In this document: positions 47,440 to 60,700 of the stretch, in pieces | Layout: every line of letters starts with the position of its first letter | Position numbering within the stretch: position 1 is the first letter of the stretch | Assembly: GCA_023634235.1 (NCBI GenBank) | Contig: JAMKCF010000014.1 | Span: forward strand, 1,302,001-1,366,000 | Direction of reading: 5' to 3' | From: Pisaster brevispinus | Taxonomy: Eukaryota > Echinodermata > Asteroidea > Forcipulatida > Asteriidae | Length of the DNA: 64,000 nucleotides | Notes under the pieces: model-generated | Databases searched by the model: none | Told to the model about the DNA's origin: nothing | Seen by the model: only the letters and a program-made list of their open reading frames with translations | Position numbers and translations under genes: made by a program

Positions 47440-47606
47440 TGTGGCGACTTACGACTTTGCTTTACATCCCATCCGAAGGACGGGCAAAACATGGTTAAGT
47501 GTCTTGATATAAAATGACACAAGTGTCAAGACTTGGACTCGAGCCCACACTCTGCTGATCAGAAACGCCTTAAGTGTAATGCGCTTGCTTGGCCACGACA
47601 CGCTAC
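47440..47606 (-). repeat. tRNA-derived SINE head, minus strand
   Basis: Reverse complement gives a 'gtgtcgtggccaagcaagcg' head, 'tctgatcagcagagtgtggg', a B box and the 'tgtcattttatatcaagaca' region. Matches the 62.4-kb copy. Confidence 0.75.
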
Positions 47607-48500
47607 ATTGGCTATGGCTCTTTCCTTTTGGAGCCGGAATATTTGGTGGGCAGTTCATGCGCCGCTGCTGACATCGGGTGTGCTTCGAACCAACGACCTT
47701 CCCTAATCAAGAATAGAGGCATTAACTACAGATCTCCGAGCTGCCTGGTGACAACTATTCATATAAGCAAAGGATACGACAACCTGTTAGATGGGCACTG
47801 GCGTCGTGATATCTGCTTGTGGCTTAGACTTGGTTCCAAGTCTGCGATCGTGGCTTTTACTCTACCCGATAGCCAATACATTATTCCCTGAAATAGCGCC
47901 CTCTTGTAGATTAACCTCCGTCATTAGCCTACGATCACAGACTTGGGACCATTGTTCAACGGTTTGTACACACCCTATGGCGAATTAGTCCAAAAGTGGA
48001 CGGAACAATCTGATTGGTCGGAATCGCAAAAACCTTTGATAACATGAATATTCAAACAAAACCATCTACGAGATAGGTTGTGAGCTCTTCCATTTAAACT
48101 GTAGGGTGGAACTGTTATCGCGGAGTAGGAATCATGTATGTTGTCATGTGTTCTTTACTACATTAAGATATCACTAAACTTATCTAAGTATTTTAAAAAC
48201 TGTCTACCTACCAAGGACTTTACAAATTTAATATCCAATGTACAAAAAGCAACAATTTTAAGCAAGTTCAGCCTGTTAGTAATAGACGCTGCCAGTAATG
48301 TTTTTGCCGTCTCCTGATTGGCCAGCTTCCTGGCGTACGCTTGATTGTTTACATTTATCTTTGAATACATGAATATACATAAACGCAAGGGGGTCAAGTC
48401 TGAGATTGCGAGTTGGGGCGCGTGATAGCTAATCTGTGGGGGCGTTTTTCGTGGCTGATGCAGAGGAATAACTGCGATCTCAGACTTGAAATCAAGTCTA

Positions 48501-48660
48501 CTTGTGGCTGGACACGGAAACATGAACTCTCACACCCAGTTACTACACGCGCGCGCGTTGACCGTCACTTCACAAACAATTTAAAGGGTGCCGTCACTAT
48601 TATCGTGCGCGTGTGTGCAGTAACCGGGTGAGAGTTCAGAACTCAATGTCTGGCCACAGA
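48501..48660. mobile_element. Short foldback element with ATGAACTCTCAC ends
   Basis: ATGAACTCTCACACCCAGTT (from 48522) pairs with AACCGGGTGAGAGTTCA (to 48638). Pairing may extend outward through 'gtggctggaca'/'tgtctggccac'. The end sequence is shared with the foldback at 43,254-43,992. Confidence 0.7.
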
Positions 48661-48781
48661 CCCACTGTGAACATGACAACAGTGCCCCCTTAATAACATC
48701 ATTTCATTGTTAATCTTACGGCTGGTAAAAAAACCATTATTACATTTTCTGCGTATAAATAGAAAAATAGTAAGAAACAAA

Positions 48782-48944
48782 AACAAAAATAAACAAACAA
48801 ACAAACACCCCAACACCCCAACACCCCAACAAACAAACAAACAAACAAACAAACAAACAAACAAACAAACAAACAAACAAACAAACAAACAAACAAACAA
48901 ACAAACAAACAAACAAACAAACAAACAAACAAACAAACAAACAA
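48782..48944. repeat. (AAAC)n microsatellite
   Basis: Tandem AAAC with an early interruption of 'caacacccc' repeats. The Cys-Leu-Phe-Val open frames on the minus strand are by-products. Confidence 0.96.
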
Positions 48945-49219
48945 AATGGAATTACTACAAAAAGCTTACAAAGAGTTAAATTTAATTCTCGTAATGTTTA
49001 AAGACATTAATTGAGCTGGGGGGGGGGGTCACGTGCCCCCGTGACCTGAACCCAAGTTACCTCTATCTGCTCTAATAAGCACACCGGTACTCGAGAATTG
49101 CGTGCAAGTGTCCTTGTTTGGATTGCGAGTACACTCTAGACCCGGGTATTCCGAAGCGGTGTTGGGGGCCACTGTGTCACCGACACCGCGCTGTGTACAA
49201 TGAAAGTCACCACCCTCAC

Positions 49220-49565
49220 CGCACAAACAAAAACACAGCTTGCCGTGTCGTCTAGGTATTGGACTATAACCACCAGCCCTGGTTTTTATATCTCTTCATT
49301 GCCAGGGTTGAAAAAACAGCGTGCGTCGTGACCGCCACTTCATTACTCATCCAGGCACCACCACCGACGTACACCAGTGGGTTGAGGTGTCATTATTTTT
49401 TCTCTCCGCGGTCCTACCAAAATATTATTTGCCCGAAGTGCCAATTCTATGGTGGTTAGATTCAGGGTCGTTAGTGATAGTTCGTGCGGTGTTGTTTCGG
49501 CAAATTGACATTTGGAGGACAATCGAAGTGTCTCGCGGATCGATCTGAACGCATCATTTAAACGG
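49220..49565 (+). promoter_or_regulatory. Possible untranslated first exon of the SLC22 gene
   Basis: A GC-richer block ends in a strong donor (ACGG|gtaagt at 49,565/49,566). The SLC22 start exon opens at 51,939 with an acceptor that has a branch-like 'actaac' and no other first exon. Linking them is inference; no core promoter is evident. Confidence 0.3.
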
Positions 49566-51938
49566 GTAAGTAGATTGTTTTAGTTTTTTTTCAAAACTCA
49601 TCATGAATTAAGACCTTTGAGAAATGTATAAGAATAAATGACACAATATTGGATATCTACATTTGCTCTGTTCCATTGTCCATAATTCACTTGGTACCAA
49701 CAAAACAGTATACGTTTACACACAACTATATACGGAACATGCTCAAAGTATAACGTGTCTGACAAAATCCTTCCCCGAATAGCACATCAATTACGTCGTT
49801 ACGTCCCAGCTTACGCAGTTACATCGAAAAAAAACCACACCCAAATCCGCTATGATTACGGTGATATCGAGCACCGTATCATTTACCACGGATAACTTGT
49901 TTGAACAGATGCAGCGTGATACTTCGTAGAATCAACCATACCACATGACAATTCCTTTCTGATGGAGACAGAACGCCCCGATGACGTTTTTGTAGGATAT
50001 ATATAATAAAACAACACCCACGACTTATACATTAGGCCTCTTTGCCATTTAAACTGCCAAGTAAAGTCCAGTAAAATTACTACTTTTCTCCCAGTTTTCC
50101 TGTCTCCCCTCCATCCCTGTTCCTCTGTCGCTTTTTAGATTTAAGATCCGTGCCCCAGGGGTATAAACAAAATGTAGCCATTTACATTTTCACGGGTAAA
50201 TAACTCCGGATCTCTCACATAAAAATCGGGGTCATGCCTCTTTATAATTATTTTGCCCCCAGCTAGGGTTAGGATTAGGATTAGGGAAACACATAAGGGG
50301 CGTCTGAACATGTAGGAACAGGTGTGTCATCCACCGTTATACAGAGTGTTCGGTACATAAACCTCTATCATGGCGCGGCCATCATGACTTTCTCCCATTC
50401 AAATCAATTTTACCAAACCGGGGCTGGAAGGAGAAATAGTCTGGTTCCCTTTTTGTACAATGTATGTTATTTTATGTATTGCTGGTATTCGATACAAGGA
50501 ATATTTAACCAAGATGGTGGCAGCGTGATTAAATTCTACTAGCCCGAACCTTTGCAATGCGCTGTAACACCTAAAAGTGCTTCCTTTGTTAACAATTCAA
50601 GCCTAGATTCATGTGAATATCTAACACCATCGACGTTCTGTATAAAACCATTTAAACCAAGAAAAAAAAATATATATTTCCTTAGTCAAACGAGAGATGA
50701 CCAGATTGTTTACACATCTGAGCGGTCGAATATGGCATTAGATAAAAAGTGATTTAACTTGATTACGTGCTTTCAAATGAAAAAAAAACACGGAAAAAAC
50801 CCCCAATTACTTTAGCATACCGTATGCCTACTTGTCTATAATAATCTGCGTTGAGCTTGTACCACTTAACCTGAGTACACAACTACCTGTTACTTCAAGA
50901 ACTCTAATACAAACGCGAGTTAAGCCTATACGTAAATACAAGTATCCCAAAGTCGAAATCAATAACTGCGAAGCGAAACTTTCCCACTGTCTGTGGACAG
51001 TCGACCATTACTGGGATTAGTGTTTTGTTCGAAAACTAACAACCTGCATATTTCGTTTCACCTCGTTGCATTGCATCGACCAATAGGATGTACAAATAAA
51101 TCAAAATACCAAGATGGACGCCATGTTGTACATAACATAATGGTTGCCGGTGTTGCTTAGACTCTAATATCACCCACAATCCTTTGCATGCCGATCATGC
51201 CCAATTGGCCATGCATAATGACACAGTAGTCTTTTTGAAATATGATGGATGGTGGACACCAAACAAAGGAGTGCCCTGTTTGGTTTGGGTGATTACATAC
51301 AAATATTACCCGAACCAGACAGTGTCATTATAATTGATCCCTTGCGTATGACGTAACAAGCCCAAAGGAGACCCCTGACGTTAAAGAAGACCTATCATTG
51401 GTTGCGAGTAGCGCGCGTTGCGTGCACCCCTGCGCGTTTCCATTGTTTGACCCCAGCAGTGGTGTTCAAGGCAAGGGTTGATACAGTTGAATCATTCGTT
51501 AACAGGTCGAAGAGGTGACTGCGTTTGAAGTTTACTATGTTCAAAGTCAATGATTCCAACTTCAAACTCGGTTTGACTGTTTCGGACGGAAATAACTACA
51601 GGGACCCTTATTTATATTGACGACAGGTCAACAGTAAGATTGCAAAATATAGTAGGTTCAACTTTAAACAAAACCAACCCCAAAAAACCCTTTCCAATTT
51701 TGATCACCGCATACTTTAACCCTACTATTTTTCATTGATCTTGTTCACTTTCACTTCCAAGCTATCCACAACAAGTTTTGAAGTAGAAGAAGGAGGGTCT
51801 TAGGTACACTCCCACCAAGATTATCTGAGCAGTCAGAAGGCATTGGGTTAAAGGTGCCTTGTTATTATGGCAAAACCCCAAGTTATTGTTGTTTGTGCTG
51901 TTTTAAAACGATAACTTTCTCTTTGTCCAAACTAACAG
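49566..51938. other. Upstream or intronic DNA of the SLC22 gene
   Basis: AT-rich. Contains a CRE/CCAAT-family fragment near 51,340-51,475 ('cccttgcgtatgacgtaaca', 'tatcattggttgcgag'). Just before it an inverted pair 'ataatgacacagt' / 'cagtgtcattat' spans about 51,215-51,335. No coding exon. Confidence 0.45.
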
Positions 51939-51971
51939 TATACGCAGCCCCTGCTTTACCATCAACTCACC

Positions 51972-52331
51972 ATGAATGTAGATGAAGCACTTCGTTACCT
52001 CGGCAACTTCGGACGCTATCAAACCTTAGTCTTCATCTTCATAAGCATCATGGGGACCTGGTTCCCGGCTTGGCAGATGATGGCTATGGTGTTCACAACG
52101 GATAAGCCTTTTGGTTACCAGTGCACGAACTCTAGAACTCCCACTGTCGGTTCCCTTTTGTCTTACACCGCCAACTTCTCGGAAACCGGACGCAGAAATG
52201 AAACAGTCGTCGTCGATGAGTGTTTCGTTAATGATGAAATGGTGCAGAATGGTTTGCTGGTAACCAACCAATCACCTTGCACAGAGTGGACCTACATTAT
52301 GAAATATGGAGAGACAACAGCAGTCAGTGAT
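51972..52331 (+). CDS. SLC22 coding exon 1
   Basis: ATG after 33 bp of leader; 120 codons covering TM1 and the extracellular loop. Donor GAT|gtaagt. Confidence 0.94.
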
Positions 52332-54758
52332 GTAAGTTATTTCTACTTTTGGAATGTTATTTGTCGTTTCAATATTATGTAATACAAGTTTGTAATGATA
52401 AATATAACATGTCTGTTTTAAAAATATGAAATTTAATTTCACTGGGCTCTTATCCGATTGTAAGTGTGACGTTATTCTACTGCAAGCCACGCCCACTTCA
52501 AATGAACTGGCCAGAGGCCAATAGGAGTTGCATTGAGCTAGTTTTTCTTTGATTTCTGCATTTTAGAAAATTTTAATAACTGAACTTTGCTTTCCAATAT
52601 ATTCTTCAAAGACTCAAGACCTTCTCAGAATTATACGCTACTATTATAAGAAATGCCTTTAAACAATAAAATACGTGTGATTTTGGGGGTAAAGTTATAC
52701 ATAAACGTATGACAGCTTTGCGGGAGCATGGAAAAAGCGAAAACTTTGATCTTACAGCAGAGATGCCACGCGCGTAAACAAGGACTCATCAAGGACAGTG
52801 TATACCACAGTAACCAGATCAATGAGTTTTAATTTGTTATTCCTGTCCACCAGGGGCAAACTTCAACCAATCCTCAAACTTTCGGAATTGAACCGGATTG
52901 TGGTTCCATGAAGGCCTATGTTCCGTTTCTGGGTTCGTTGGACCAATAATCTGTGTCAATGTGACCCGTAACTTGGTTCAAACCTGTTATTTTGACTTGG
53001 ATTTAGGGTCAGCCTGACACGGACTCTTCCGAGTCAGACTGACCCCGAAATGGATCAGCCCCCGGAACCCGTAAATCAAGGTCAATTCTGACCGAGACGT
53101 TTTTAGAATTTGGAAGCCCGAAATATTCTTATTGATTGCTGACCCTCTCAGCCCTTTGCAGGTTCCCATTTTTTTTATACTCCCGTGTTAGGACAGTCAT
53201 AATGTGGTTAAGTTTCTTGCTCAGGGACACAAGTGTCGTGACTGGAATTCGAACCCACACCCCGATGACTACATAGGCCATGAAAACTTGAGTTCGATGT
53301 AACTGTCCTGCTAGGCCACTACACAACAAACAACATGTACAGGAATCCTTTCATGTACATTTACACATGGCTGACGAAGTGGTCGATTTGAGCGTGAGAT
53401 TCCCGTTGAATAGGGGAACGAGCGAAATAAATAAGCACGTAGTAAGGGTTAAGAGATCAGTGTTTGAATAGTGTTGTAACAGTTAGGTAGAACTCTGCTC
53501 TATTTGTTAGAAGCTTGGATGCTGGCCAACATTACACTCAACGCACCTGCGGGGCAAAGGGCAACTATTCATAGATCTTTTATACATTTTTTAAAGACGT
53601 ACTTGAACGAAAACGGCAACAAGTGATCTTTGCTGAAATTCATTTAAAATGTTTCCAATCAATAAGGAAATTGAGTTCACATGAGATTAAACAAACTTTA
53701 TTATTGCGTAAAAAACAATCATTTTGAATGCCCTTCTCCGGTGCTTTTTCAAAAAGATTCGCGAAAAGCCCTGTAACGTCATTGCTCATGTTACGTCATG
53801 TGTGGGAGCTATGTTTTGTTTATCCGCCCAGCTGCAGCATGGAGGTATAACAAAGCAATATCCCACACATGACGTCAAAGTATTGTCATTTTGACACACG
53901 CCGTCAACGGCAGAAGTGTTCCTAAACTATAGCTTTTCAAAACCTTGAGGTTGGGGCCCAATGTTTTGATCGATATTTACGAAAAATTCAGAAGGGTACA
54001 AATCTCAAAATTACAATTAAATGATAAACAAACACATAATATACAAGTTGAAAGTGTATTCCCGTTAATTTTCTTTTCGCTCAAGTAGCTTTTTAAATAT
54101 ATTTTTAAAGGCCTTAATACAGGGGCAATTTATATAGGCAGCTTGAAGGCAATCAAACTGCTCATGCAAACAGAGCTCATATGGGCACAAGGAATAATGT
54201 TCATGGGGTACCTTATTTCTAAGAGAATTATGTGAACATGTGCGTGCTTTGCCTTCATGGAGATTGCCTATAACCGGTTTGCCTGTAAAATGCCTCGCGT
54301 CACCCTGGCCCTTTAGTTTCTGCTCGAGAAGTGCCCTTTCGGGTATTGGACCTAGACTTCCGACAATGGTACAACTTGAGGTCGAGTGCGGGGGAGGGGG
54401 ACGAAGGGGGGTGGCATGCAAACTGTAATCCCCTTCGTTTCCACCGATTGTTAAGATTATGCTTTGATATAACGCTAGCTCTCAAAGAAAAACAATTTAC
54501 TGACGACTTGTTTAAATCCTAGTTCATGGAAAAAATGTGTCAACAATAAAAAAAGGGGGAGAAAGGATTTAAATTTCAAGCTGGTTTCCAAATGCATTGT
54601 ACTTTTTTTTTTTACACTCATGCAACTTCTAAATAATTAACGTGGCCCGTCACCGTTGTAATCGACGACAAAGCGGCGACTTTCAGTCATCTTTGTAATA
54701 ATGCTCGGTTCTTTATAGCGCACATAACCTGGGCCCAGTTTCACAGAGCTGCTTTAGC

Positions 54759-54790
<32 letters not shown>

Positions 54791-57700
54791 AAGAAGAAGC
54801 TAAGCACAACAAAATTATGCTTACCAGAGTAAGGTTGCCAGCCAAACTACCAAGTCACATGTACACATTGTGACTGGTACTCTGCTCATTTCTGCCTAGC
54901 AGGCAGTTGTTAATAATGACTAGTTCTTATATAGCGCATTTCACAATAACGTCTCAATGCGCTTTACATTAGTGCCCTGGTCATTGGGCCAATAACAATC
55001 CTATAATCTTTCTCAGCTCCCTGGGGAGTATACAGCCCGGGCTGCCGTGGCGCCCCGAAGGCTTTTCGCAGGTACCCATTTATACCCCTGGGCGAAGAGA
55101 AGCAATTATAGTAAAGTATCTTGCTCAAGGACACAAGTGTCATGACCGGGATTCGAACCCTACCCGATGACTTAACCATCGAAACTTGAATTCTATGCTC
55201 TAAACCACTCGGTCCTATGACACCTTAAGCAATACCTTCGGCTTAAACAACTCTATGAAATTGGGCCTTGGTAGCTAGATCAAGGCACTTTACAACTTTA
55301 TTGACCCTGTTCATCGGGCATACTTTTAGACCATCCCTCTATCTTTCTCAATTCCCAATTGTTTTTATTTCATTAGTTGAATCTGATATGCGGGAAAGCA
55401 CTACTCCCAAAGACGGCCCAATCTATATTCATGGCGGGAGTCCTCGTTGGATCATTGGTCGCCGGGACACTGTCGGACATGTTGGGCCGTAAGACGGTCC
55501 TCACGGCCGCCAGTCTGCTGGAAGGAATATTCGGCCTTGGTCTTGCCTTCGTATGGAGCTACACCGGCTTTGTCGGGATTTGGTTCTTCGTCGGGATGTT
55601 TGAGCAGGTTGGTTACCTTGTTTTAAGCACTCTGTCTGTATCAGGAAATGTTAAGGTAAACTTTACATGATTTTGTGTCGTTCGAATATACAGAAATACG
55701 TGGAGGGAGCGAACAAAAAAAATAAAAAAAATAGTAAAATTTCAGTACATGTCATTGCCACTGTGGGTGGTCAATTATACAAATGTTCTCACACGTTATA
55801 TCATTATCACAATGAATATACTTCTTTTTCTAAAGGGACTAAATATAATCCAGTTTGTGTTAATCATGGAGATGTTTTCACCGGAAAAGAGAACCTTAGC
55901 AGGGTGTATCAACGGCGTGTTCTGGGGAATGGGTGTGACTCTCCTCACGCCCATCGCCTACTTTCTCCGCAACTGGCGTCACATGCAGATTGCCATCTCG
56001 GTTCCGAGCCTGGTTGTAGTGCCGCTGCTATGGTGGTAAGCAAGCAGTAGGGAAGTAGCTCAAGAGGGGCAGGCCGCTCTTAGTTTTTTTTACTTGCATG
56101 TGGAATTGGTACCAGAAACTTTAAATATTTCCCTCCCTGGTCAAAACTGATCAGCAGACTGGATCCGACGTGAGGGATAGTTTGACATCGCAACTGTCTC
56201 TGTATGTTGATGAGTTCAATCTAAGTAATGTGATTTAGCAAGTCACTGTAGACATTACTCAAATCTAACTCGCACATTGTTTACTTCGGGTCAGCGTGAC
56301 TCGTTTTCGAATCAGTAATTGATCAGAAAATGGGTCAACCCGACCTGCAATGGGTACGGTCCACAGAGATCTTATCCGGGATCAAATCTGACCCAGGACT
56401 TTTGGTGTATTAGGTTTACAAAAGATAAACTCATCTCATCGTGGACAAAAATCTTTATCTTCTTAATTATCTTCGAATCCCCCAAATGATCATTCCAAGC
56501 CCGGTGCACCTTTTCAGGCGTGAGTGTCACTCTAGGATAGTTTTCGAATTCAAATTGAGGACTGTAACAAAATGAAACTGATGTTTGGCATAAACCGTCA
56601 CTGTCTCAGTTAGATTTTGTACAAATTACAAAATGGGTCATCGATAAAAAAAAATATATCAGTCCAAACAATGTCAGCACAAAGGAGAATCGTCGGTTTA
56701 CCAAAAATTCACACTGCTTTCCCCTTTCACTTGAATAGTAATTTAATTTGATACAGCTTACATTGTTAATATTATGAACATTATGGAGTGACTTAAACTT
56801 TAAAAATACCTCTTTTTAAGCAAAAATAAGGATGTTAGATTGTTCTTCACAGGTTATCCTTTGAGTCAATTCGTTGGTTGGTATCCAAGGGGCGCGTGGA
56901 TTCCGCTGAGAAGATACTGCACAGAATTGCCAAGTTAAACAACCTCGACGCGCCGGACAAGTTCTTGACTGAGGATGATGCAAGCAAACCCATGTTCGCA
57001 CTCACATCGCAGATTCCTTCGACAGACGACAACAAGAACGACACAAGTCAACATGGCGACCGAAAGACAAGCGATGTCAAGATCGTCACCGGTGAAAGCC
57101 CTCTGCCGCCTGGTGGTAGAGGCTTGCGATTGACTGAATTACGGAAGACCCCGCTGACGGTCCGGAATACTTTCGTCATGTTGTTTAGTTGGTAAGGATC
57201 ATCATATTCGAAAAAGAGGCCAATTGCAAACGATTTCACTCAGAATTGAAAAGACCGGGACAGTTGAACAAATTTTGCTTAGTCAGTTACTGTGTTTGTG
57301 GCCCTAGCAACAATACAAGTTCTGATATAAATTGTCACTGTATATATTGAGAGATTTTACCATTTTCGAGAGGAGCATTGTTAAAACGAGGAGCTCAATG
57401 GGGCACCATTATACGAGAAACAATACATCTACAACTTGAAAAAGTTACATTTTCTCGAGGTAACATTGTGTGAGGCACCATTGGAAGAAGTTAGTGTAAA
57501 CCATTATCAAAGCTGCCACTGCAAAAGGTACCTTTGCAAAGTTACCGTCGTATTTGAGGTACTCTTATAAGATAAGAGGTTCACCTGTAAGTGGTACCTT
57601 AGCAAGGGTGACCTCCCAAACTAGCGCAACACAAAGATTTGTATAATTGCCGTTATCTAAAAACAAATTCAGATTTCCCTTCTCAAAGCAGTAATACATG

Positions 57701-60700
57701 CGAGTAACAACTTTACGAATGTCTCCACTTTTGACAGGATGGTGAGCAGCATGGTTTATTATGGAATGTCACTCAACAGTTCCAATCTAGCTGGGGATAA
57801 ATATCTGAACTCTTTCCTCCTTGGTCTGGTGGAGATTCCTGGCTACTTGGTTAGTTACTTCATGCTCGAATGGTAAGACTTTACAGGCTGAAAAAAACCA
57901 CTTACAGCATCTGCCTCTCCTCCTGCTCTTCTCTCGTTCCTCCGTCCCTTCCTCCCCTTCCTCATCATCGTTATACTCTGCTCAGACTACTTTAAAACGA
58001 AATTCCAAATGTGTGCTGTTGGTCGATTTCACCACGTGCTCACTCGCATACGCTTGTCCTATCCGCCAATTTGGGAGTCAAAGTGTAGGAATTGCCTCCC
58101 CACATTGCGGAAAATATTCCGAAAACTAAGAACCGAGATTCCACTTTAAAGAGTGCGGTCAGTGATACTATACAACAATTGGATTTACAAGTTAAACTGT
58201 CACAGTTAAATCTAGATTGTATGGTCTTTTGAATCAGATGAGTTTAGCTTTACAAAGAGAAGTCACCCACACTAAACCCCATATCTAGAGTGTTGAGCTT
58301 AACAGTTATTAGGTATAGCTTTACAATTTGTTTATACATTTTTTACATTACACTTATTATTACCTTTTAGCCTCCGATGAAAACTCTGCTATTGTGTCGA
58401 AACGTCAGGCCATTAACTATTTTGTTGTGCACTTATTGAAGCAATTACACTTTTAATAGTTTAGAGTAAAGTGCATTTTGCGAAGGTGTGTTCCAAATCA
58501 TGCTCCAAAAACTCTGCTAGGGTAGAAACGTCAGGCCATTAACTACTTTTTGCACTTATTGAAACAATTACACTTTTAATAGTTTAGAGTGAAGTGCATT
58601 TTGCGGAGGTGTGTTTCAAATTGTGCTCTAATAGGGTCAATAAACGCGACTACTTTCGAAAGTCTGAGACCGAATTCAGAAGAAAAATATCAAAAGAGAG
58701 ATCGAGACCGGGACCTATAAATCATATCTGAACGCCTTTAGGGTAACTGATAAACTTTTAGTTCCAGTTACTTCATTGTTTGCCAATAATCTCGCCTAGA
58801 GGCCATGTCGGTGAAATGGTTTCGAAAGGTAATTATCAAAAACTTACAAGAGAATTTACGGCAAACGGCGATTTGATTTTAGGTCGATTTGACTCTACGT
58901 TATGTCGCATGAAACGTGCAAAATAGCAGGGCATTTCGAAACTGGCTTATTTTTAAGATCACTGCTTGGTATTCTCAGCTGAAATTCCGGATTTATTTTC
59001 TAGCTGTATTTGGACACTGTCTTTGTATTTTCCTTCCTCCGTGGTTTGAAGCTGGTCGCTTCGTGCGTGAGAAAAACCTCCCCACTACGTGCCTGAAATC
59101 GTTCAGATCACAAGGGGGTTGCGGACAAGGACGTCTAAAAATATATGCTGCAGCAGTTTACTGTTCGGGACAGTTCGCTTCAGAGGGTTGAACTTTTGCC
59201 CGTCATTCATGATGTGTAGGTTATTTCAGTTCATCCGATGTTGGAATGAACCATGTGTACAAAGTCCACTCAAACTTTTCTACCACTCACAAAAGACGTT
59301 TATAAATAAATCAGATAGATTGTATTACAACATTAAGGGAAGGTACAACTCAATTGGTTATACGAAACGTTTTTCGCTTGATGCTTGTCTTTTAAAAATA
59401 ACCAATTCAAGTTGTAGTTCTCAACTTGAATGAAAGGATGTGAAAAGGCCGTTTAAAGAGGCACTTCAAGAGAATAGTGTAACAATCTGACCGAATATTT
59501 GAATCAACTCCAAAAGATTTGTACTTATTCAATTAACTTAATTTTACCATAAATGCTTCTCTTCACATAGAAGTACAAGGAGAGACCTGCTTATAGATGT
59601 GTTCAATTATCGTGAAAAAATAACGATCTTGGTGCTTTGAAGTAAAACTTTTTTTCTCTTTTTCCGGTCGGTCATTTTGGGGTTTTTCTCATTCAAAACA
59701 CAGCAACCAAAGCGAGGCTTGAACGAAAATAAATTGTTTGTTTTGTTGCACTGATAAGCAAATTAACGTTCATTCCCACGATGGGACCTTTCTTTTCCAT
59801 GCGCGCATTTGAAATGCAAGCACTTTTGATCAAATCAACTGGTATTGTAAGTTTCATTTTTTCATAATTATTCCACATCGTGTATTCGGGACTGATGTTG
59901 TGGTCACCGACCTCTGAAATATTGAGCAATTAGTTACCTTTGAAGAGATTAACAGTAAGCGAGGGAAAATATTCAACAGTATTCCCAGCGGGTGAGCAAC
60001 TTTGTAAACAGTGGTCACAACAGTGACACAACAGGGAGTGTTGTCCCCTCAAATCACCACGCACAAAGGAGGCAAGGGGAACACTTTGGCAACAAAAATA
60101 ATCTGATACGTTACAATAGACAAACTCTGTCTATCAAAAGCCGTTGGAATTTTTCTTATTTTGAGGGGGGGGGGGGGAGGGCACTTGTGAGACCACGTAT
60201 TGTGAGTGTTGTCACCGCGAGGGACTCTCAGACAAGGAATTACTGATCTTTTGTTGGTGTAGAAATACTTTATGGTCACCGATTTAACGCCTTGGTGAAT
60301 ATTATACCTCAGTTTACTCAGAAGCGGGTACAAAAAAGGAAACAAAAAATTCAGTAGCTGGAGGTGAGGGATTTGCAAGGGTCTCAAGGTCAATGACAGA
60401 ATAGGCAGCGGGGTGTCGGTAATGTAAAGCGAGGCTTTCTGCCTTGTTTTACTACAAAAACGTTTCCACTGCAACAACCTGAAGTGGTCCGGTCAATAAA
60501 AGTGTTTCCCAACAACAACTTCAAAGGGTGTACTGACCGAAAAGTCAAAACGTATCACCTTTTTTTTTTGGAAGAAATGTGAAAGGGTCAGATAAAGCTA
60601 TGTTGGTAATATTCTAATAACGTATTTGACTGTTTCGACTTTTAAAATGCTTTAAAATCGAAACCTTTGACCAAAATTCTTCCCTCAAAAAGTAACAGCT

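Noticed and set aside
48643..48979. Cys-Leu-Phe-Val and Lys-Gln-Thr-Asn repeat frames
   Set aside because: Translation of the AAAC microsatellite on both strands.
54065..54421. 118-codon open frame, minus strand
   Set aside because: Overlapping open frames on the other strand, no recognisable motif and no splice borders.
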